A stretch of 64,000 bases of DNA from Maratus speciosus. Its lineage: Eukaryota > Arthropoda > Arachnida > Araneae > Salticidae. The position numbers were made by a program, and so were the translations under genes. The DNA lies in assembly GCA_963932465.1 (NCBI GenBank), contig OZ010793.1, positions 260,893,696 through 260,957,695 of the forward strand. The letters are read 5' to 3'. Within the stretch, counting starts at the first letter, position 1; every line of letters starts with the position of its first letter. The notes under the pieces are model-generated. The model was not told the DNA's origin, ran no database searches, and saw only the letters and a list, made by a program, of their open reading frames with translations. This document shows positions 12,295-22,537 of this stretch, piece by piece.

Positions 12295-12600
12295 TGGCTT
12301 TCATTGAAAGACGTTGTGCATAATTTCTTAAGAAATAACAAAGCTACAAATTACAAGGGTATAGTTCAAAATATGGTAAACAATTTTAAAAAGCTAAATT
12401 GTCACATGTCAATAAAGCTTCATTTCTTGCACTCTCACATTGACTTTACCCCAGATAATATGGGAACAATTAGCGACGAGTATGGTGAACGATTTCACCA
12501 ACAAATTTCTGCTACGGGGTCTCGTTATTGATCGCAACGGAATGCAGCAATGCTTGCCGATTACTGTTGGTTCATCAAGAGAGAAGATACTAACATAAAT
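12295..12600 (+). pseudogene. C-terminal fragment of a repetitive TE-associated protein (GERFHQ motif)
   Basis: A frame without an upstream ATG reads through a motif series that I recognise from repetitive, unnamed arthropod and cnidarian proteins: MSIKLHFLHSH, then GERFHQQ, then after an in-frame stop and small damage near 12528 a conserved ADYCW-type ending followed by KRED. In the family, as I recall it, the order is MSxKxHFLHSHLD, GERFHQDI, RYQGRW, ADYCW. The function is unknown to me; copy number and context suggest a mobile-element product. Here it is a fragment of about 100 codons, disrupted by a stop, directly downstream of an R1 tandem-repeat copy. Confidence 0.6.
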
Positions 12601-13143
12601 ATAAACGCAAAAATAGGTACTAATGTACTCTAATTAAAACACTCAAATTGTGTTCAGCTGTGTAAAATGTGTGGAAAATATGTGAAAAATATATATAAAC
12701 AGTGTATAAGTATACTGCTGGTAAATTTAACATTTATGTATTATTATTATGCATTATCGTTCAATCTCCTAAATTGTGATATATAGTAATAACCTATAAA
12801 TAGTACATATTCTTCGTTTAAAAAAAAAAATAAGAACCAACTAAAAATTTCTAATATCAATTTTATTTGCTCAAGTATGTATATAATTGGAATATTAGCT
12901 TTAAATTTAAGAAAAAAATATAAGTCAATTTTTGTTTATCAGTGTAATGTTTCATGTTTCATTTTCCGTTCCAAGTGAATTTTTCTTAGAGTTTGTTTCC
13001 CACCCCAAATTGATGTATTGTAACAGAAAGTTTTGAAAAAAAAACATGAATTGTAGTAAAAAAATTAGGCGGGATTTTCAAGATGACCATTTGATGCTTA
13101 TAAAAGAGTGTTTTTTAAAGCATATATTTTTACTTTTATGCAT
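12601..13143. other. AT-rich DNA, nothing recognised
   Basis: No repeat termini or coding signal were seen; there are A-runs near 12820 and 13036. Confidence 0.55.
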
Positions 13144-13209
13144 ACTAGCTGGCCCGCCCGTCGTTGCCCGGGCCCATTATAATAAACTTAAACAAAACTC
13201 AAGTTTGTA
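13144..13209 (+). repeat. short CTAGCTGGCCCG-type element end
   Basis: Begins ACTAGCTGGCCCGCCCGTCG and continues GCCCGGGCCCATTATAATAA. This matches the starts of the tandem-repeat elements at 4949 and 6500 in the CTAGCTG plus GCCCGGGCCC pattern. Here only about 65 bp remain before the MITE at 13210. Confidence 0.5.
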
Positions 13210-13617
13210 CCGGGTGTCCTAAAAAGGACTGGCTGATTTTAAAATTTAATAACTTGCAAATGGTGATAGCTATTTAAAAAACTTTTGCCAGAGGGTTATG
13301 CAAGATGTCAGGAGTTTTTATGCTGAGACTCCCAGTTTTAGTTACAAGTAGAAACGATAGATAGCGTTGCAAGCAATAGGCGCTAAATCCAGGCTCGATT
13401 TTTCGGTCTCGCTCTTCTCCCATGTGGAAAAAGGAGATTAAAATGTATTGAATAGATCACGAAAGAGCAGAAATCAGATCTGGAATTAGCACCTACTTGT
13501 AGCGCCATCTGTTGTTTGTAATTCGAACTAAACTCGAGAATCACAGTAAAAAAAATTCCTAACGTCATACACAACTCTTCTGCAATAACTTTTTAAATAT
13601 CTGTCACCGTTTGCAAG

Positions 13618-16486
13618 CAGGGCCTAATTAATGCATGGGCCTCCGGGGCCGAGGCCCCGGAAGCCCACCAATTTCAGGGGCCCACAAATTTGTGTGTATT
13701 TTCTCACAATTTAAGTTTTCCCACTGTTTGTATTTTATATTTTGGTCCCTGACGTAAAAACAAAGTTTTACTGTAATAAAAACCTCCATATTTAATTTTT
13801 CTGTAAAAGTCCTTTTAAATTTGAGAGTACCTATAATTTTCAAAACTTGCCGTATCCAGAAAATCAAATTTGGGGAAAATTCAAAAAACTGCATATTGTG
13901 TCTATTGGTTACAATATAAACGAGGATTTTACAATGTCAGAATTATAGTTTAAAATGATTACTAGACTGTTAGGGAAAACACAATTTTTATGATTTTGGA
14001 TAAGGCGAGTTTTGAAACAAGTGGGTAAGTGTGATCACAGATCGCACAGAGGGTTTCGTTTAATATTCCTTTCAAAACACTTTATCCTTTTGAAAAACCT
14101 GTTCATTCCACATTTTGCAACCAGGGGCGCACTCTATTCTAAACAAACCTCTATCCGAACGAAACTCCGTTTTACATACTATCCGTATATATATTAGTCG
14201 AAGGGATTGGGCCCATAGCACCCGAGATAAATAGGCGCCCCTGGCGATAAAAAGTGGAACTAAAATATGTAAGGCTATGGTGCATAATATGAAAGAATGG
14301 TCAAAGGGGTGTTGGCAAAAGTTGGTAAAGTGCTCCTCGGGTGAAAAGGACGGAAGTTAGAAAAATTGCTTAAAATATACAAGTTAGAGCCCGGAGGAGT
14401 AAATAATATAGGACTTTTTGAAAATTTCATGATTTCTCGTGTGGTCTGAGGTATTCTGCTATACGTATGCAAAAATTCATGTCTCCAACTTAATTAGGGG
14501 CTCTCTTAAAAAGAATTGCTTAAAATACATATGTGGTAGCTCAAAGGGTTAAACGTAAGACTTTTTCAAGATTTTATGATTTGTCGCCTGGCCTCAGGTG
14601 TTCTGCTATAAGTATGCAAAATTTCAAATCTCCAATTTAATAAGCGGCTCAGTTAGAAAGAATTGCTTAAAATACGCATGTGGGAGCCCAAAGGGTTATG
14701 TGTACGACTTTTTAAAATTTTTATGATTTGTCGCATGATGGTGTTCAGCTATAAGTATGCAAAATTTCACGCCTCCAACCTAAATAGGGTGTCACTTAAA
14801 AAGAATTGCTTAAAATACACCTGTGGGAGCCCAAAGGGTTAAATGTACGACTTTTTGAAAATTTTATGAATTGTCGTTTGATGCGAGTTGCTCAGCTATA
14901 CGTATGCAAAATTTCACGCCTCCAACCTAATTAGGGGCTCACTTAGAAAGAATTGCTTAAAATACACCTGTGGGAACCCAAAGGGTTAAATGTACGACTT
15001 TTTGAAAATTTTAAGGTTTGTTATTTGATGTGAGGTGATAATTATGCAAAATTTCACACCTCCAACGTAAATAGGGTGTCACTTAGAAAGAATTGTTTAA
15101 AATACACATGTGGGATCCCAAAAGGTTAAATGTACGACTTTTTCAAAATTTTATGATTTGTCGTTTGATGTAAGATGCTCAGCTATAAGTATGCAAAATT
15201 TCACGCCTGCAACGTAATTAGGGGCTCACTTAGAAAGAATTGTTTAAAATACACATGTGGGAACCTAAAGGGTTAAATGTACGACTTTTTAAAAATTTTA
15301 TGGTTTGTCATTTGATGTGAGGTGTTCAGCTATAGGTATGCAAAATTTCACACCTCCAACCTAAATAGGGGCTCACTTATAAAGAATTGTTTAAAATACA
15401 CATGTTGGAGCCCAAAGGGTTAAATGTACGACTTTTTCAGAATTTTATGATTTGTCGTTTGATGTGGGGTATTCAGCTAAAAGTATGCAAAATTTCACTC
15501 CTCTAACCTAATTAGGGGTTGACTTAGAAAGAATTGTTTAAAATACACATGTGGGAGCCCAAAGGGTTAGACGTACGACTTTTTCAAAATTTTATAGTTT
15601 GTATTTTGATGTGAGGTGTTCATCTATAAGTATGTAAAATTTCACGCCTCCAACCTAATTAGATACTCACATAGAAAGAATTGTTTAAAGGGTTAAATGT
15701 ACGACTTCTTCAAAATTTTATGATTTGTCGTTTGATGTGAGGTATTCAGCTATAAGTATGCAAAATTTCACGACTCCAACTTAATTAGAGGTTCAAATAG
15801 AAAGAATTGTTTAAAATACACATGTGGAAGCCCAAATGATTAAATGTACGATTTTTCCAGAATTTTATGATTTGTCGTTTGATCTCAGGTGTCCATCTCT
15901 AAGTACGCAAAATTTCACGCCTGCAACCTAATTAGGGACTCACTTAGAAAGAATTGTTTAAAATGCACATGTGGTAGCCCTAAGGGTTAAATGTTCGACT
16001 TTTTCAAAATTTTATGATTTGTCGTATGATGTGTGGTGTTCATCTATAAGTATGCAAAATTTCAAGCCTGCAACATGTATAGTTTCTGAGAACGGGCTCT
16101 GTGACGGACAGACAGACGGACGAACGGACAGACAGACAGAGGAGCGAGACGAATAGGGTTTCGTCAGATGAACGAAACCCTAAAATGACGTCCTCATTTA
16201 TTCTGCAACATAAACTGTGGATCATAGTGTTTGTGAATTATACAAATGCTTATTTGAGAAAATGGACGGTAATTCATTTTCTTGATTATTCTTGTAAGTT
16301 ATTTTTTTTTTTTTTTTTTTTGTAAACTTGAAACTTTCACCCAAACAACTTTATCAACTCATCAAATAAACCTACTTTTTTTTCTGAAAGTGTCGCCGGG
16401 AATGGGGAGATAGGGGGGGGGGGGCAACTTTTTAACAGACCATGGGCCCAACTTCAGCTTGTTTGCTCTTGCAGCTTGCAGCTCTG
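13618..16486. mobile_element. hAT-like insertion with 8-bp TSD, carrying a tandem array
   Basis: The insert is flanked by TTTGCAAG at 13610-13617 and 16487-16494, an 8-bp TSD. It starts CAGGGCC and ends AGCTCTG, an imperfect complementary pair in the style of hAT termini. GC-rich blocks such as GGCCTCCGGGGCCGAGG lie next to the left end and a G-run and GGGCCC next to the right end. There is no transposase frame. The core is occupied by the 147-bp array at about 14000-16185. Confidence 0.65.
14000..16185 (+). mobile_element. 147-bp tandem array with (GACR)n tail (Helentron/DINE-1-like)
   Basis: About twelve units, each starting AGAATTGYTTAAAATACAC, are seen near 14360, 14512, 14659, 14812, 14949, 15089, 15236, 15383, 15530, 15677, 15803 and 15950. 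The spacing is exactly 147 bp for most steps, with shortened units of about 126 and 137-140. The array is followed by GACGGACAGACAGACGGACG (from about 16103), a (GACR)n tract. A subterminal inverted repeat is present: AGGGTTTCGTTT at about 14050 and its complement GAACGAAACCCT at about 16170. A related left end occurs at 43428-43620. Chance frames across the (GACR)n tract on either strand are not genes. Confidence 0.7.
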
Positions 16487-16539
16487 TTTGCAAGTTATTG
16501 AATTTTAAAATCAGTCAATCCTTTTTAGGACTCCTGGTA

Positions 16540-17213
16540 TGATGTGTTAGAAACCGAGGTAAGCATGTACCCCCAAGCGGTGGAAGATACCTACCCTGTA
16601 AATTTAACGAATTGCCTTTAACGTTAACACTAAATTTAATCTACGGATGAAACCCTTCCCTTCTAAAGTTAATCATTTACCTTTACCAGTAACGGAATTT
16701 TTAACTTTGGCTGCAGTAAGTAAACGTAAGTTGATCCCGAAGAAGAAGATTAATATTCGAAAAAAGTGGTACCTGTGGTATAAAGAATTTTTTTAGTAGA
16801 TTATGAAGTAGCCGTAGGACCCTAAAACTAAGTTAAAGAAAATTGCATGATAATCTGGTCATTTTTAAAGAAGCTGCACCATGGGTCCCAAGGAGGCGAT
16901 TAATATTCAAAACTGGTGGTATCTGAAGTCTGAGAAAAAAAAAAATTTCGTTCATGTAGTAGCTGGAAGATCTAATAAGTTTTTAGAAAAAAAGGGTAGG
17001 TAATCGGACCATTTTTAGGGGAGGCCCAAATAGGGGTTCCAAAAGAGGCCAACTGATAGTTGAGAGTAGAGTTCTAAGGGGAAAAACATGCTAAAAGGTC
17101 CTAGTACTCATCGCTTTAGATCTTTATTTAATCGAAATTAAGCATAGGGTATGAATTAATCATTCGAATATAATTTTAAAGAAATGCACAAAAAATGGGT
17201 GGAAATGCTTAAA
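16540..17213. repeat. degenerate tandem-like sequence
   Basis: Two to three decayed units of about 150 bp share GATTAATATTC, GTGGTA and GGACCATTTTTA-type segments (near 16749, 16898 and 17008). No ends were defined. It may be the remnant of another tandem-repeat element. Confidence 0.4.
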
Positions 17214-17569
17214 AAACAGACAATCACCTCATCGAGTTCACGGCTGAAATTCCAAATTAAGTTAAAACTCGATTCGCATATTAAATCGCAATCGGTCTGC
17301 CAAGTCATATCTTGGAGTAAAACAGCTAAAAACCCGATTTTAGCGGTTGAATCGTAGGTTCACCATTGTGTTTTCCTGTACACAAAGGTATATGAAAACA
17401 TGGAGGACTGGGAGCAGGAAAACACAATGGTAAACCTACCAGTCAACCGTTAAAATCGGGTTTTCAGGTATTTTCCATTAAGATATGACTTGGCAGACCG
17501 ATTGCGTTTTAATATGCGAATTGAGTTTTAACCATTTCTGAAGAACTCGATCAACTGATTGTCTGTGCT
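17214..17569. repeat. palindromic foldback element, about 355 bp
   Basis: The arms 17214-17378 and 17415-17569 are inverted repeats; the segment around CAATCGGTCTGCCAAGTCAT and its complement are nearly exact. The loop is about 36 bp and no reading frame is present. Superfamily not assigned. Confidence 0.8.
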
Positions 17570-18295
17570 ACCGCGTTCCGCGTCCCGGTCTCGCAATATG
17601 AGTCTGTCATTCGCTCGCTCACTTCTTAGATATGGACCATTTAAATATCAAGTTACTTATGATATTTTAATGTTTTTTTTTTTTTTTTTTTTTCATAATG
17701 GGCCGTGATCCTGATAGATTTTTCGCTGTTATCGAAACGAGATTGACCAATCAGAGGCCTGCATTTTTGGAAACTTTTCGCTGTTTGCAAAAATGGAGGC
17801 TTGAGTGATTGGTCAATCTTGTTTCGCTAACAGCAAAAAATCTATCAATCGCAAAAATGCAGGCGAAACGAGATTGGTCAATCTCATTTCGCTAACAGCC
17901 AGTGGCGTAGCTAAGGGGGGGGGGGGGGCGGCCTCCCCGGGCGCCGAGGCTAAGGGGAGCCAAATCGAGAGAGGTTTAAACCGAAATTAATTCACATATT
18001 TTGACAATAAATAAGAATTACTGATTTTTTTGTGTGTGTTTGTGAATGTTTTCTTTAGTAAGATATTTTGTTAAATCCAAATAATGAAGAAAGGAAAAGT
18101 TTCTCGGAATGGCTCAACACACTTGGTATCTAAGATAAATTATGTACCTGAATTGAGGAGCCAAAAGATTAAATAGGGGCACCAAATTGAGAGGAGGTTT
18201 AAACCGGAATTATTTCACATATTTTGAGAATAAATAAGAATTGTTGACCTTTTTTTTTTCTGTGTGTGTGGGAATGTTTTGAAGAAATTCGGCGA

Positions 18296-18324
18296 AGGTG
18301 GTGGTGGTGGTGGTGGTGGTGGTG
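18296..18324 (+). repeat. (GGT)n microsatellite
   Basis: About nine GTG units followed by a purine-rich GGGGAGGGGGGG tract. Confidence 0.95.
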
Positions 18325-18548
18325 TGGGGAGGGGGGGGAGAATGGAGAGATCCATAATTGTTAATCGCTGATGGAGGTTTCTAAATATCTAGCCTCCAGT
18401 TTATAAATCAAAAAGCCTGTTTGTAACTTGGAGTGACATATCTGGTCAAAAGAACATTTTTCATTTGTGTACGAGCTGACCAGCCCGTCAATTTTCCCAA
18501 ACGAACCGCGAATGATTAAAACCTCTATTCATATTAAAATTATATATA

Positions 18549-18999
18549 CCGGGTGTCCCAAAAAGGACTGACTGATTTTAAAATTCAATAACTTGCAAAC
18601 GGTGACAGATATTTAAAAAATTCTTGCAGGAGGGTTATGCATAAGGTCAAAAGTTTTATTACAGTGATTTTCAATTTTAGTTCGATTTACAAACAATAGA
18701 TGGCGCTGTAAGCAATAGTCGCTAAATACAGGCTCGATTTTTGGTCCTTTATCTTGTTCCATGCAGAAAAAGGACATGGAAATGTATTATCCGGGCCACG
18801 AAGTACCAAAAATCGAGCCTGAACTTAGCGACTATTGCTTACAGCGCCATCTATTGTTTGTAAATCGAACTAAAATTGAAAATCACTGTAATAAAACTTT
18901 TGACCTTATGCATAACCCTCCTGCAAGAATTTTTTTAATATCTGTCACCGTTTGCAAGTTATTGAATTTTAAAATCAGTCAGTCCTTTTTGGGACACCC

Positions 19000-19001
<2 letters not shown>
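18549..19001. mobile_element. TA-target palindromic MITE, intact copy
   Basis: Perfect termini CCGGGTGTCCC and GGGACACCCGG are flanked by TA on each side. The two arms are near-perfect inverted repeats almost to the centre (GGCTCGATTTTTGG and its complement). The element is 453 bp, and a (TA)n microsatellite follows at 19002-19030. Frames reading across it are chance products. It belongs to the same family as 13210-16537. Confidence 0.9.
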
Positions 19002-19029
<28 letters not shown>

Positions 19030-19033
<4 letters not shown>

Positions 19034-19260
19034 TATCTCAAAATGAATATCTGGGATCGATCCCCACTGTCTTCGGCAGCGTAGACCGAGAATGCTAACC
19101 ACTAAAAACTCCCATTCAAATTTATCTCTTTTAAAATGAATCTCCGGCACGGGTCCCCGCTGCCTACGTTCCTGTACAGTAGGCGTGATGTGCACGCGCT
19201 GGAAAATCTGAAGAGAATCGTAAGATAAGAGGAAAGAAAAAAATTCCGCAGTAATCAATT
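19030..19260 (-). mobile_element. two tRNA-derived SINE pieces
   Basis: On the minus strand, 19115-19035 reads TAGTGGTTAGCATTCTC (A-box-like) and GGATCGATCCC (B-box-like). The adjacent 19260-19140 carries a second copy of the motif GTAGGCAGCGGGGACCCG. The same GCTGCCT...GCACGC motif recurs twice at 45447-45600. These look like repeated tRNA-head fragments of one SINE family. No TSD was found. Confidence 0.5.
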
Positions 19261-20072
19261 ACATGAAAATAGTGATAACAATGCCCTCTAGAGGTGGAAG
19301 ATAGAACTAAAAACTGTAAGACAATCGAAAACCAAGTGGAATGAGCCCAGTTGAAATTGAGTCCATAGAACCCGAGAAAAGAATACGGACCCTGCACTGG
19401 AAGGTGGAGCTCATGGAGGAATGAGATAGATGGAGGTGCAGTAAGGTGGTTGGAGGTGACGCCAAAAAAGTAACCCTAAAATCCGCTACAGAAAGCCCAA
19501 ACAAAACCACGTGCTTTGACACGCCTATCAATTCAAACCGGTTTAAACCTGTATTTCTTTGCTTTCATTTTTTACCGTCGGAAATTGTTATTCAAGATAT
19601 GGTTAAAATTTCGATAAAAAAAAAATGACTTATGCGCTGTTATAGGATGTAGTACTAGATCAGAATGTATCAAAGATACTAATATATCACTTCACAGAAT
19701 TATTTGATTATTTTATTATATGCATTTCAAATATAAATCAGAAGCGTCTTTTAAGATTTTATTTGAAACGGTAACATTCTTTCGTTATTGTCCTAAAATC
19801 GTTTGCACTCGAAAATCTAGATTTTCGATTAGTATTTGTAATTTAATTTTTCATATATAATTTTAAAAGAATGCTTTTATCATTATATTTTATCTATTTA
19901 CATGCAATTATTAATATGCTGTTAAAAACAAATAAAGACGGTTAATTAAATTAGTAGCGATTGATACAGTCAAAAATGGTGGCCTATTTGAAGCGCAATT
20001 ATAAAATTTCATTCCATCAAAGAAACTCCATTAATTAGTTTGAATTATTTGAGTTTTGAAACATTATTATTT

Positions 20073-20106
<34 letters not shown>

Positions 20107-20304
20107 ATCTGATAGGACAATTTTAGCTGTAAGAATGAAATTATTATCAATAAATGCTTAGCTCGCATTTGACTAATTGGACTTGACCTTTCGATACAAA
20201 GTTTTATTTTTCACAAAATTGTTATGCATTTCTCAAGAATAACTTTTTCTTTTCAGAAAATTAACACACACACACACAAAAAAAAAAAAAAAACCTTCCA
20301 TCCA
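19261..20304. other. AT-rich DNA, nothing recognised
   Basis: Includes a 27-nt A-run (about 20076-20102) and a CA-repeat near 20264. Short reading frames have no recognisable domain. Confidence 0.5.
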
Positions 20305-21200
20305 CACCAATCCCAAAACTTTCTTCTATCTCTTACATGCTAGTACTTCAAAATTCGCTAGCACACTGCCAGTCTATACCCATGAGGATTCTAAAGATAC
20401 GAAATTCCGTGCATTAGTTCTTGAGATATGACTATCGCCGAAATCGTGTAAATCCAGCAAACTGCAGCCTAGCAGCACCACCTATTTGGTGCTTTACACC
20501 AAAACCTATGATACACCAAAACCACCAAACAACAACATATGTCAACGCTAAACTGAATCTGAAGTTTGGGGAGAATCCGTGCATTAGTTTTTGAGATAGA
20601 GCCATTGCGAAAATTATGAAAATTCTAGCATAGAAGCGCCACCTATTGGACGATTAACACCAAAATCTAGTCAGCAACAACTTGTGTTAACATCTAATTC
20701 TGAAGTTAGAGGAAAATTGGTGCATTAGTTCTTGGTAGAGCTATTGCGGAAATCGTGAAAAATGCAGCACAGCAACGCCACCTGATGGGCGATTTATACC
20801 AACATGCAATCAGTACCAAGTCATATCAAGGACTAACTGAATCTGAAGTTTGAGGAAAATCCGTACATCAGTTCTTGAAATAGAGCTATTGCGAAAATCG
20901 AGTAAATCCCAGAAAATGCAGCATAGCAGCGCCACCTGTTGGGCGATTTACACCAAAACATAATCAGAACCAACTCATATTAAGGACCAACTGAAACTGA
21001 AGTTTGATGAAAATCCGTGTATTAGTTTTTGAGATACAACTACTGCTGAAATCGTGAAAAATGCAGCATAGCAGCGCCACCTGTTGGGTGATTTACACCA
21101 AAAACTAATCAGCACCAATTTATATTAGGGACTACATGAATATAAATTTTTATTAAATTCCGTGCAATAGTTCTTGTGATAGAGCGCAAACAAAATTTGT
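20305..21200 (+). mobile_element. tandem-repeat element R1, copy 3
   Basis: Opens CCAATCCCAAAACTTTC, then runs through about five to six units of 145-180 bp. Each carries AGCGCCACCTGTTGGGCGAT, ACACCAAAAC and TTAGTTCTTGAGATAGAG cores (near 20470, 20640, 20770, 20930 and 21075). It ends near GTGTGACATACTGACAAG. This is the best-preserved copy and is in opposite orientation to copy 1. Confidence 0.65.
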
Positions 21201-22537
21201 GTGACATACTGACAAGTACTTTAGATACAGTAGTGTATCCGAATCTTTTGTGTGTCCTTGTAAATGAGCGATAAATGCTATGCACATCATATTTCACCGC
21301 AAGTACATTGTAGTAAATCTGAGTAATTTATGGCTATTCCATTATATTTCAGTAACATAATATCGCTGTAAACAGTCCCCCCCCCCCCCATATATCATTA
21401 TATAACGGAATTCTTTTGTGTGCCCTGTAAATGAATAATAAATGCTTTGCAAACCCCATATTCTACGAAATGCATGTTTTACTGCACTTTATAAATGCAT
21501 ATCAATTTCTTTATGTTTTAAATTGTCTAGCATCATTAAAATGCACTTGAAACGATTTTTCCCATTGAGCGCAATGTAACAAAATACTTTTAACCGCCCA
21601 TGCAAATGAACTACACTTTTGTGTAGTTCATTTGCCACACTTCAAGTGCCACACTTTTTTTTTTCAATAGCGATCACGCTATAGTAAACGTCAATAACAT
21701 ATAAAAAATGTAGGGTGGCCCCAGTATATTTACAAGAGTTAGAGCTCGGCCAGAAGGCCATACAAACCGAAGACAAACATTTCTCATCTATGTTGGAAAG
21801 GGTTAAAGAAACAGAACTTTTAATAATACAATTTTTAGTTTTATCAGATGTTTTCAATATTTTATTTAATCTTATTTTGACATTTATTTATTGCTAATTT
21901 TACAATTCCAATTATTTTAAAAGCAAGCATTTATTTTAATAAATAACAACACAACAAAGGCCCTTTAAAAAATGTACCATTTTTTCTTAAAATATACTTC
22001 AACTGTGATTCATCTCTTTGAATTCGTCTTATTAATACAAAATCCCTTCAACGTGCTTGTTTTGTTTGGGCTTTCTTGGACGTTTAAATTTGAGCGATAA
22101 ATGGTTTCATATTGGAAACCTTTTTTAAGGCATACTGCAACTCCATCTATCTCTTTCCTCCATGGGTGAAGCTAAAACCTGCAAGAAAATCGTAAGCTAA
22201 GTTGAATGAATCAATTCCCGTTGAAATCTGGTCCATAAAATACGAGAAAATAATGCGCTGTTACTGTTCGATACTTATGGCAAAAGTCTATATTTTGGAA
22301 AACATACTTTTAAATGTAAATAAAGAGGAGAAACACTTGTGGGAGAACTCTTGACTCATATCGAGGGACTCTTGCTACAGAACGCACTAATAATCTTCGA
22401 TTAAATTGATAAAATGCTTTAAAATTATGTTTTTAGCATTTGGCAAAGTTTAATAATTAAGTCGAATGTCCAGATGTCAAATGATCGAATGTCCAATTTC
22501 TGATCCATCGATTTTTGGAAATTAAACGGAGGAGCCG
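21201..22537. other. AT-rich DNA with a small perfect hairpin
   Basis: A 15-bp stem, GCAAATGAACTACAC and its complement with a four-base loop, lies at 21602-21636. A C-run occurs at about 21378. Short frames in this stretch carry no recognisable domain. Confidence 0.5.

Larger units (their letters stand above)
13210..16537. mobile_element. TA-target palindromic MITE (CCGGGTGTCC family), split by a hAT-like insertion
   Basis: The left part (13210-13617) and right part (16495-16537) rejoin into a MITE of about 450 bp with inverted termini CCGGGTGTCC... and ...GGACTCCTGG, flanked by TA at 13208-13209 and 16538-16539. It is the same family as the uninterrupted copy at 18549-19001, sharing CTGATTTTAAAAT and CAAATAAC-type segments on both arms. 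A TA target and short termini suggest a Tc1/mariner-mobilised MITE. Confidence 0.8.

Noticed and set aside
15971..16325. overlapping small proteins rich in Arg, Asp, Thr and Gln
   Set aside because: They are translations of the (GACR)n microsatellite and the 147-bp units; both strands give frames for the same reason.
18761..19258. proteins of about 100 residues on both strands
   Set aside because: They span a palindromic MITE and a (TA)n tract that translates as Ile-Tyr repeats.
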